Below, one piece after another: positions 1 through 5,404 of a DNA stretch of 5,404 nucleotides. The stretch is from a bacterium (lineage in GTDB: Bacteria > Myxococcota_A > Bradymonadia > UBA7976 > UBA1532), in NCBI GenBank assembly GCA_030424955.1, contig JAUHVS010000460.1, positions 1-5,404 of the forward strand. Direction: 5' to 3'. Numbering within the stretch: position 1 is the first letter of the stretch; each line of letters starts with the position of its first letter. Made by a program: the position numbers and the translations under genes. The notes under the pieces are model-generated. The model saw nothing but the letters and a program-made list of their open reading frames with translations, was not told where the DNA came from and did no database searches.

Positions 1-506
1 CCCCTGAGCATGGGCTGCGACCGCAGCATCGAGGATCCCAACTACACGCCGTCGACGCCATCGACGGGCATCCCGGCCGGTGGCGGCGACGCGACGCTGC
101 GGATCTACCGCGACCAGGGCGACGATGGGGACGCCGCGGCGCAGGACGCGGCGCCGGCGGACGCGGTGCCCAGCGTGGCCGACGCGGCGCTGGATCTGGC
201 CGTGGACATGGCCGACGCGGTGGTAGACGCCGCGCCCGCCGATGCCGATCTGGACGAGTGTGCCGAGGACGTCGAGTGCGGCTTCGTGGTGGACCTGGCC
301 GCCTGCGATCCGTGCCCCTACGTGGCCACCGGGGTGCGGGTCGCGGCCGAACGCTGCGTGGTGCCGTTCAACTCGCTGACACCCTTCGAGGCCTACGAGC
401 CTGCGGGCAGGGCTGCCGCGCCGCGGCGGATCCCTTCTGCCCACGCCCGCTCGGGCTGCCGGTGTGCAACAGCGACGGCCGGTGCCAGGAGCGGCGGGTT
501 CAGTGA
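1..506 (+). CDS. Cys-rich lipoprotein of unknown function, 5'-partial, apparent frameshift
   Basis: The frame is open to the left edge and reads P-L-S-M-G-C at positions 1-18. This looks like the end of a type II signal peptide, with the lipidated Cys at 16-18, so the true start is probably upstream and the ATG at 10 is internal. Next come a short Pro/Thr/Ser/Gly stretch and an Asp/Ala-rich linker (about 112-258), then a Cys-rich module with five Cys (codons at 259, 277, 304, 313, 355). As printed, the frame runs on to a stop at 550-552 with a compositionally odd Arg/Ala tail. Shifting to the third frame at about 400 restores CGQGC, DPFC, PVCNSDGRC and five more Cys, ending at TGA 504-506. 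That gives ten Cys in total and no overlap with the convergent gene. The family is not recognised. It is likely surface- or periplasm-exposed, and a structural or binding role is only a guess. Confidence 0.6.
   Translation, partial: PEHGLRPQHRGSQLHAVDAIDGHPGRWRRRDAADLPRPGRRWGRRGAGRGAGGRGAQRGRRGAGSGRGHGRRGGRRRARRCRSGRVCRGRRVRLRGGPGRLRSVPLRGHRGAGRGRTLRGAVQLADTLRGLRACGQGCRAAADPFCPRPLGLPVCNSDGRCQERRVQ
397..404 (+). other. Probable 1-nt deletion (frameshift site)
   Basis: Frame 1 reads F-E-A-Y-E up to 399 with G/C-ending codons. From 402 the third frame continues as C-G-Q-G-C-R with the same codon bias and regular Cys spacing, while frame 1 loses both. One missing base between 401 and 402 (gag cc? 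tgc) would join the two halves as E-P-C-G-Q-G-C. It could be a sequencing or assembly error or a real mutation. The exact base cannot be fixed from this sequence alone. Confidence 0.6.
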
Positions 507-512
507 GCCCGG

Positions 513-531
513 GGCCCGCCGCCGGCGGGCC
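513..531. terminator. GC-rich hairpin between convergent genes
   Basis: GGCCCGCC (513-520) and GGCGGGCC (524-531) are perfect inverted repeats with a 3-nt loop, lying between the corrected stop of the rightward gene (506) and the stop of the leftward gene (539). The location suits a bidirectional terminator. No T-run follows on either strand, so it is not a classical intrinsic terminator, and chance palindromes are common at this GC content. Confidence 0.3.
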
Positions 532-538
532 GCCCTGA

Positions 539-2401
539 TCAGCGCCGGCTGAGCCGATCGGCCAGCCCGAAGACGATGTCGGCGAAGCTGTTGGTGGGGT
601 CGTCGAGCGGCGTGCCGTCCCGGTAGCTCCAGCCGGTGGGGTTGCCCTCGTTGCCGTCGGCGTAGAAGTCACCAAACACGATGCCACCCAGCTCCTGGCC
701 GATGACCTCGTCGGCCCAGGCCTGCATCGCCGTGCGGCGCGCCCCCAGGGCCAGCCCGCCGGCCTGGCTGGTGCGCGCCCGCAGCACGATCAGCGGCTTG
801 CCTTCGACGGCGGCGAGGGTGGCGTGCCCGCGGATCCAGGCGGCGCCCAGGTTGGCGATCTGCACGCCATCGGCGGGGAAGCCGAGCAGGTCGGGGTCGA
901 GGTGGATGGTGGCGAGGTCGAGCCCCGAGAGCTGGTGGTTGCGGCGCCACGCCACGCCCTGGCTGCCGTCGAGCAGGTGGTCCAGCCGGGCGGCGCGCAG
1001 GGCGTCGGCGTGCTGCTGATAGGGCGTGGGGTTGATGTCGTAGCCCACGTCGCCGGAGGCCACGAGCTGGTCGGGGGCCGCCTGCTTCAGGGCGATGGCG
1101 ACGTCTTGGTAGAAGGTGGTGAGCGCGGCGCCGCTGTTGTCGGCGAACACGCCCTGCAGGTTCGGGCGGTCCAGGATCTCCCAGGCCAGGATGGTGGGAT
1201 CTTCGCGGTAGCGCAGGCCGGTGAGGGTGTTGCGGCGATCCACCAGGGTGCGCAGGTGGGTCTTGAAGTGCTCGCGGATCTCGCCCTCGAAGAACAGCCG
1301 CCGGTCGCTGGGGATGGGCGCGAGGTAGCCCGCCCACACGAGGTACTGCTGGATGCCGCCGAGCTCGTCCGGGCCGAGCAGGGGCAGGATCAGCTTGATG
1401 CCCTGGGCCGAGGCGGCCGCGATGACGTGGTCGAGGGCGACCAGGCCGACCTCGTTGTACATGCCGCGGTCGATCTGGATCGCGGTGGGCGCGTTGGGCC
1501 GGTCGTCGTAGGCCCGGGTGCGGATGACGTTCACGCCCAGCACCCGCGCGTCGGCCATCACCGCCGCGACCTGGTCGGTGCCGCCCTCGCTCAAGAACTG
1601 GTGGGCCTTGGCCAGCAGGTCGGGGGCGTGCAGGCCGACCACGGTGAAGGGCTGCTCCCCCCAGGCCAGCGCGCCGTTGTCGACGCGCACGAAGGTGTCC
1701 TTGCGCACGGTGACGCTGGCCTCGCCCACCTGATCGCCCTGGGTGGCGACGACGGTGAGGGTGTGCACGCCCACGTCGAGGGTCACGCGGCGCTCGAAGC
1801 GGCCGGCGTCGTCGAGGTCCAGCGGGGTGCCGGGCACGGCGTCATCGACGACGAGGCGCACCTCGGCCCCGTCGGCCAGCTCGGTGACGCGGCCGCGGAC
1901 CTCGGGCTCCAGCTCGAGGAACACCTGGTTGGGGGTCGGGCTGTCGATGGACACGATGGGGGTGGGGATGACGCCGCCGCCCTGGCCACCGTCGCCGCCG
2001 CCGCCGCCCTGGCCTCCGGCACCGCCGACGCCGCCCGCGCCGCCGACGGGCAGGCCGCCCATGCCGCCCTGGCCGCCGGCGCCGCCCTGGCCTGCGCCCC
2101 CGCCCTGGCCGCCCGCACCGCCCTGGCCACCGACCCCGCCGGCGCCCCCGTCGGCGCCCGGGCGCACGTCGGCGCAGACGTTCGGCTCCACGCAGACCTG
2201 GTCGGGGAAGGTGCAGTAAGTGTTGCCGCAGCGCACCACCTGGCGGCGCTTCAGGCAGCTGCCTGATGAGGTGTCGCAGGTGGTGTCGGCGGGGCAGTCG
2301 CCGTCGTTGGCGCAGCGGGTGTCATCGCAGCCCGCCATGAGCAGCCACAGCAGCGGCAGCCAGAGCAGGGACGTCAACGGCAGGAGAGGTCGGCTTCGCA
2401 T
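539..2401 (-). CDS. Lipoprotein with GH5-like (mannanase-type) domain, probably catalytically inactive
   Basis: 620 aa. Residues 1-24 form a hydrophobic signal peptide ending L-M-A-G before Cys25, a lipobox with Met instead of Leu at -3; Asp26-Asp27 follow. A small module has eight Cys (30, 36, 42, 49, 58, 63, 70, 76), enough for four disulfides. A Gly-rich linker (about 82-143) leads to an Ig-like beta domain (about 148-233) and a barrel-type domain (about 235-615). The latter resembles GH5 endo-beta-1,4-mannanases by eye: NVIRTRAY (291-298), MYNEVGLVALDHVI (314-327), GIKLILPLL (334-342), an NTLTGLRYREDPTILAWEI stretch (391-409), ATIHLDPD (497-504) and GKPLIVL (534-540). Where the family has the acid/base Glu (WE-x-x-NEP) this protein has Asp411-Arg412, and where the nucleophile Glu is expected (KPxxxxE) it has Arg541. 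Hydrolysis is therefore unlikely; glycan binding is a guess. Start: ATG fits the signal peptide, although no clear Shine-Dalgarno is visible. It lies 84 nt downstream of the Ig-like membrane protein gene and may share its transcript. Confidence 0.85.
   Translation of the reverse strand: MRSRPLLPLTSLLWLPLLWLLMAGCDDTRCANDGDCPADTTCDTSSGSCLKRRQVVRCGNTYCTFPDQVCVEPNVCADVRPGADGGAGGVGGQGGAGGQGGGAGQGGAGGQGGMGGLPVGGAGGVGGAGGQGGGGGDGGQGGGVIPTPIVSIDSPTPNQVFLELEPEVRGRVTELADGAEVRLVVDDAVPGTPLDLDDAGRFERRVTLDVGVHTLTVVATQGDQVGEASVTVRKDTFVRVDNGALAWGEQPFTVVGLHAPDLLAKAHQFLSEGGTDQVAAVMADARVLGVNVIRTRAYDDRPNAPTAIQIDRGMYNEVGLVALDHVIAAASAQGIKLILPLLGPDELGGIQQYLVWAGYLAPIPSDRRLFFEGEIREHFKTHLRTLVDRRNTLTGLRYREDPTILAWEILDRPNLQGVFADNSGAALTTFYQDVAIALKQAAPDQLVASGDVGYDINPTPYQQHADALRAARLDHLLDGSQGVAWRRNHQLSGLDLATIHLDPDLLGFPADGVQIANLGAAWIRGHATLAAVEGKPLIVLRARTSQAGGLALGARRTAMQAWADEVIGQELGGIVFGDFYADGNEGNPTGWSYRDGTPLDDPTNSFADIVFGLADRLSRR
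1973..2158 (-). repeat. Imperfect tandem repeat encoding GGxGG linker
   Basis: This Gly-rich stretch of the GH5-like lipoprotein (about residues 82-143) is built from short degenerate units such as GGAGGQGG. On the plus strand the core CCCTGGCC recurs at 1980, 2007, 2067, 2085, 2103 and 2121. The last four copies are exactly 18 nt apart, a six-residue period. Unit lengths are multiples of three, so gain or loss of copies would keep the frame. It probably acts as a flexible spacer lifting the C-terminal domains off the membrane. Confidence 0.75.
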
Positions 2402-2485
2402 GGCGGGCAGTCTATCAGGTTGGCTGCCGTCGCTCCCATGCCCAGATGCGCCGCGGCGCGCACGCCCCGCGCCCGGCGGCGGCCG

Positions 2486-4015
2486 CTACCAGTGGATGCG
2501 GAGCAGCAGCTGCAGGAGCCCCAGCAGGAACAGCCCCAGCACGGCGAACACGTAAGCGGCGTCCACCAGGGCGCCCTTGCGCGTGCCCTGGAGGGCCTCT
2601 TCGCCGCCGCCGGCCTCGGTCCACGCGGCCTGCACCTCGCGGGTGTTCTGGCGGATCACCAGGCCCAGGATGATGAACATCACCAGGCCGCTGACGATGA
2701 GCGCCCACACGAAGCGCTGCTGCCACAGGCGCTTGAGGGTCGCCACGGTCTGGCGGGCGGAGTCGCTGCTGTCGGCGATGATGGGCGGATCGCGCTCGGG
2801 GCGGTCGAGGCGGCCGAGCAGGGCGCGGGTGAGCAGGGGATCGCCGTCGGCCTGCTGGGCCATGCGGCTGGTCCAGGCCGGGTCGATGCCCTGGGCCGCA
2901 AGCTGGGCCGCGAGCCAGCGGTTCGCCTCGGCCGCGGGCCGGGCGCTGACGAGCAGGTGCCGGCCACCCCGGGCCTTCTGGGGCAGGTACGCCGTGCGGT
3001 AGGCCTGCACCCAGATGACGGCGGGGTCGGGCAGGGCCGGCAGGGTCAGCGTGCCCTCGGCGCGGCGGTCCTCGAGGGTGACGCTGGTGGCGGCGAGCCA
3101 GCGGGCGCCGTGCCACACGTCGACGAACACGGGGCCCTCGCGGTGCAGGGACGTGACCGCAAAGGGCACCTCGGCGCCCGGCGAGACCCGCGGGCTGGGC
3201 ACGTCGAGCACGAACTGCGTAGGGGTCGGGCGCAGGCGGCGCGCGGCGGTGGTGGCCGTGGGGCCTTCGCCGGCGCTGAGGTCGAACCAGAAGCGCGGCT
3301 CCATGGCCTTCAGGGCGATGCGCGCGAGGCCGTGGCGATCGGTGGCGACGGTCGGGGGCAGCGCCACGGCGCTCTTGCCCTCGGTGACGGTGATCTGCAC
3401 GGGGCCCTGCAGCGGGCTGCCGTCGGCGGCGTGGGCCAGCACCACCAGCGCGGTGGGCAGGTTGCCGGGGAACACGTGGTCGAGGGGCGCGATGTCGAGG
3501 CTGAGCGGCCCCACGTCGGGGCGCGGCGGCGTGCGCGGCTTCGCCTTGGGCAGGGGGGCGATGGGCGCGTCGGCGGCGTGCACCGTGAGGGGGACCCGCA
3601 CCGTCGTCTCGCCGGCGCCGGGGGTCTGCGCCACCATCTGCAGGGTCCAGGGGCCGGGGGCGGGTGGGGTCAGCGTGCCCTGCACGAAGGTCCCGGCGTG
3701 GCCGGTGATCAGCACCTCGTCGGTGGGCTCGCCCGCCAGCGCGGGGCCGTCGTCATGGCCTGGCTCGAAGCGGGCGCGCACGGCGCCGAGGGGGGCGAAG
3801 CGGGTGAAGGCCAGGTCGTGCAGGCCGACGCGCACGACGGCCGCCTGGCCGGCGTACCAGCCCGGCGGGCCGAAGACGTGCAACCCCACCCGGGCGTCGA
3901 GGGTGCTGGTGAAGATGCCGCCGCCAATGACCAGGGCCAGCCACAGCCCGCCCGCGACGGCGATCAGGCGCCGGTGGCGGGTGAGCGCGCCGACCAGGCC
4001 GCCGCGGCCCGTCAC
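2486..4015 (-). CDS. Membrane protein with large Ig-like extracytoplasmic region, function unknown
   Basis: 509 aa from the GTG at 4015-4013. This start was chosen because it overlaps the upstream peptidase stop as GTGA and leaves a short cytoplasmic N-terminus (T-R-H-R-R, positive-inside) before TM1 (about 17-35). No other in-frame start precedes TM1, and no clear Shine-Dalgarno is seen, consistent with translational coupling. Residues about 36-435 are extracytoplasmic and beta-rich. A first beta-sandwich-like segment (about 45-147, with GWYAGQAAVVRVGL) is followed by a Pro-rich link (147-170). A second segment (about 172-260) contains FPGNLPTALVVLAHAADGSPL and TDRHGLARIAL, the pattern of 'added ligand, then G-x-A' in MG2/invasin-like Ig folds. 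A third segment spans about 265-358. After a helical part (360-432) come TM2 (about 435-454) and TM3 (about 485-505), with a short cytoplasmic loop between them. No catalytic motif is visible. It may bind, anchor or control the co-translated peptidoglycan hydrolase; this is inference from gene order only. Confidence 0.8.
   Translation of the reverse strand: MTGRGGLVGALTRHRRLIAVAGGLWLALVIGGGIFTSTLDARVGLHVFGPPGWYAGQAAVVRVGLHDLAFTRFAPLGAVRARFEPGHDDGPALAGEPTDEVLITGHAGTFVQGTLTPPAPGPWTLQMVAQTPGAGETTVRVPLTVHAADAPIAPLPKAKPRTPPRPDVGPLSLDIAPLDHVFPGNLPTALVVLAHAADGSPLQGPVQITVTEGKSAVALPPTVATDRHGLARIALKAMEPRFWFDLSAGEGPTATTAARRLRPTPTQFVLDVPSPRVSPGAEVPFAVTSLHREGPVFVDVWHGARWLAATSVTLEDRRAEGTLTLPALPDPAVIWVQAYRTAYLPQKARGGRHLLVSARPAAEANRWLAAQLAAQGIDPAWTSRMAQQADGDPLLTRALLGRLDRPERDPPIIADSSDSARQTVATLKRLWQQRFVWALIVSGLVMFIILGLVIRQNTREVQAAWTEAGGGEEALQGTRKGALVDAAYVFAVLGLFLLGLLQLLLRIHW
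4012..4015 (-). promoter_or_regulatory. GTGA stop/start overlap (translational coupling)
   Basis: Read on the minus strand, GTGA holds the GTG start of the Ig-like membrane protein (4015-4013) and the TGA stop of the M23 peptidase (4014-4012). A 4-nt overlap without a visible Shine-Dalgarno in the preceding 20 nt is the usual signature of termination-reinitiation coupling, which would keep the two products in fixed proportion. Confidence 0.65.
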
Positions 4016-5404
4016 GGCGTAGGCCCGCGGGCGGCGGCGCTCATGCTGGCCATGCGCTGGGTGAGGCGCTTGACGTGCTGGGCGAAGACCTTGCGGTCCC
4101 GGGACCGCACGCTGCGGCCACGGGTCATCTTGAGCTTGGCCGGGTTGACGTAGCGCCCGTTGCGCTTGACCGCGAAGTGCAGGTGGGGGCCCGTGGAGCG
4201 CCCGGTGGTGCCCACCTGGCCGAGCACCTGCCCCTGCTTGATGGGCTGGCCCCGGCGGATGCCCGAGGCGATGCGGTGCAGGTGCGCGTAGGCGCTCTCG
4301 AGGCCGTTGGCGTGGCGGATGCGCACCAGGCGGCCGTTCGGGCCCTTCCAGCCGGCGTAGGTGACGGTGCCGTCGGCCATGGCCCACACCGGCGTGCCCC
4401 GCGGGGCGGCGTAGTCGATGCCCGTGTGGGCCTTGGTGTAGCCGAGCACCGGGTGCTTGCGGCGCAGGTTGAAGTTGGACGACACCCGCGAGAACTTCAG
4501 CGGGGTCTTGAGGAAGGTCTTCTGGGCGCTGCGGCCGTCCTCGAGGAAGTAGCCGCCCTGGGTGCCCTGATCGGGCTGGAACCAGAAGGTGCGGAAGGTG
4601 CCCACCTGGCCCACGTACTCGGCCGCCAGGATGCGGCCGTACCGGATGAACTCGCCCTTCTTGTAGATCTTCTCGACCACCACGTTGAACCGGTCGCCCG
4701 GCTTGGTGTCGTCGCGGAAGTCGATGTCCCACGCGAGGGCCTGCACCACGGCGGCGGCGAGGGCGGGGCCCTCACCGGCGCGCTCCAGGGCCTCGTAGAG
4801 CGACGAGCGCACCTCGCAGGCGACCTCGTCCTCCACGGTGTCGAGGAACACCGGCACCTTGCGGGTGTTGAACCCGTCTGCCGCGCGCTCGGCCTCGAAG
4901 ACCTGCAAGGGGTCGTGCTCGAACACGAAGCGCTCGACGTTGCCGGTGGCCCGCTCGACCCGCAGCTCGTAGCGGGCGCCGGGGCGGGCGCGGCGGAAGT
5001 CGTACAGGGGGCGGAGGCTGGCGACGACGGCGTTGACCTCGTCCAGGGCGACGCCGTGGCTGCCGAGCAGATCCGCCACGGTCTGGCCCGGCTTCAGCGT
5101 GCCCTCAGCGTCGAGCAGCGGCCCCCCGGCGTCGACCTCGCCGTCGACGGCGGCCAAGGGGTCCCGCGGGGCAGAGGGCGCGGCCTGGGCGGGGGCGCCG
5201 GGCAGCGGCCCAGCGGGGGCGGGCGCAGGCAGGCTGGGGGTGGAGGCCGCGGCCTGCAGGGTCGCGGTCAGCGCGCTGAGCGCCCCGAACGGGCCGGTGG
5301 GCAGGGGGCTGGCGGTGGGCGCGCCGATCCTGGCGGCCGTGAAGCGTGGGGGCCGCAGCGGAGCGCTTGGGGCCTCGGGCGTGGCCGGCGGGGGCTCGGC
5401 CGCC
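4012..5404 (-). CDS. M23-family murein endopeptidase (MepM/ShyA-like), 5'-partial
   Basis: Likely a zinc D,D-endopeptidase that cuts peptide cross-links in peptidoglycan outside the cytoplasm. The frame is open to the right edge, so the start and any signal sequence lie outside. The TTG at 5157 is only an internal codon; 82 Pro/Ala-rich residues precede it. Numbering from that codon: a LysM/OapA-like domain (about 19-68, GTLKPGQTVADLLGSHGV), an intermediate domain typical of MepM/ShyA proteins (about 75-215, including WDIDFRDDTKPGDRF and a FEAERA stretch), then the M23 core (about 222-340). Metal ligands are all present: His244 and Asp248 (HTGID, 4428-4414) and His327 of PHLHF. Catalytic His are His292 (YAHLH) and His325. 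G-x-P-V-W-A-x-A-D-G-x-V and GTTGRSTGPHLHF match the family closely. A basic tail (343-381) ends the protein. The stop overlaps the next gene's GTG, so both are probably translated together. The subfamily is assigned by domain order. Confidence 0.92.
   Translation of the reverse strand, partial: AAEPPPATPEAPSAPLRPPRFTAARIGAPTASPLPTGPFGALSALTATLQAAASTPSLPAPAPAGPLPGAPAQAAPSAPRDPLAAVDGEVDAGGPLLDAEGTLKPGQTVADLLGSHGVALDEVNAVVASLRPLYDFRRARPGARYELRVERATGNVERFVFEHDPLQVFEAERAADGFNTRKVPVFLDTVEDEVACEVRSSLYEALERAGEGPALAAAVVQALAWDIDFRDDTKPGDRFNVVVEKIYKKGEFIRYGRILAAEYVGQVGTFRTFWFQPDQGTQGGYFLEDGRSAQKTFLKTPLKFSRVSSNFNLRRKHPVLGYTKAHTGIDYAAPRGTPVWAMADGTVTYAGWKGPNGRLVRIRHANGLESAYAHLHRIASGIRRGQPIKQGQVLGQVGTTGRSTGPHLHFAVKRNGRYVNPAKLKMTRGRSVRSRDRKVFAQHVKRLTQRMASMSAAARGPTP
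5158..5404 (-). other. Pro/Ala-rich low-complexity segment of the M23 peptidase
   Basis: In the peptidase frame these 82 codons contain no stop and read as Pro-, Ala-, Ser- and Thr-rich sequence (for example PAPAPAGPLPGAPAQAAP), with a slightly more hydrophobic patch midway (FGALSALTATLQAAA). It is probably a disordered tether between an N-terminal membrane anchor or signal, lying outside the window, and the LysM-like domain. No second gene or promoter was seen here. Confidence 0.6.

Noticed and set aside
824..2266. Long rightward open frame (480 codons) opposite the GH5-like gene
   Set aside because: It is Val/Gly/Ala/His-rich with no recognisable domain, and lies antisense to a gene with clear motifs. 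Long antisense open frames are expected at this GC content.
2374..2439. Small leftward ORF of 21 codons overlapping the start of the GH5-like lipoprotein gene, as a possible leader peptide
   Set aside because: There is no convincing ribosome binding site or stalling motif, and short overlapping ORFs arise easily by chance.
2448..2459. Perfect palindrome GCGCCGCGGCGC in the gap between the two leftward genes, as a possible operator or terminator
   Set aside because: It has no loop or T-run, and such palindromes are frequent in very GC-rich DNA.
2402..2485. Promoter for the GH5-like lipoprotein (TGATAGACT on the minus strand just before the ATG)
   Set aside because: The -10-like match is weak, too close to the start and lacks a -35 partner, so it is not reported as a feature.
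2420..4153. Long rightward open frame (577 codons) opposite the Ig-like membrane protein gene
   Set aside because: Its translation is a monotonous Gly/Ala/Arg/Gln mixture without signal peptide, membrane segments or motifs, whereas the minus strand encodes a sensible membrane protein.
4016..4732. Upstream extension of the Ig-like protein's frame into the peptidase gene, suggesting a 748-residue protein
   Set aside because: This part is a frame-shifted shadow of the M23 core, rich in His/Pro/Arg. The GTG at 4015 gives a proper N-terminus and TM helix.

Overview
The window is very GC-rich, with codons ending mostly in G or C. It carries four protein-coding genes and no RNA genes, mobile elements or CRISPR. 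Three proteins are secreted or envelope-anchored, and two of them are lipoproteins built as lipobox, low-complexity linker, then Cys-rich or enzyme-like modules. The GGxGG-type linker and Cys-rich lipoproteins resemble those of Myxococcota and related former Deltaproteobacteria. That placement is inferred from style and composition, not from a marker gene.

Layout: a lipoprotein gene reads rightward from the left edge (1-506). Its 5' end lies outside the window and it appears frameshifted near position 400. It converges on a leftward block of three genes. In transcription order these are: (i) an M23-family murein endopeptidase, cut by the right edge (5404-4012); (ii) a three-TM protein with a large Ig-like extracytoplasmic region (4015-2486), whose GTG start overlaps the peptidase stop by 4 nt (GTGA); and (iii) after an 84-nt gap, a lipoprotein with an eight-Cys module, a Gly-rich linker, an Ig-like domain and a GH5-like (mannanase-type) barrel (2401-539). 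A short GC-rich hairpin sits between the convergent genes.

Working together: the GTGA overlap implies translational coupling of the peptidoglycan hydrolase with the Ig-like membrane protein. A joint role in cell-wall remodelling or control of the hydrolase is a reasonable inference but is not shown by the sequence. The most interesting observation is that the GH5-like protein keeps the fold-level motifs of endo-beta-mannanases while both expected catalytic glutamates read as arginine. This suggests a catalytically dead, possibly ligand-binding, surface lipoprotein.
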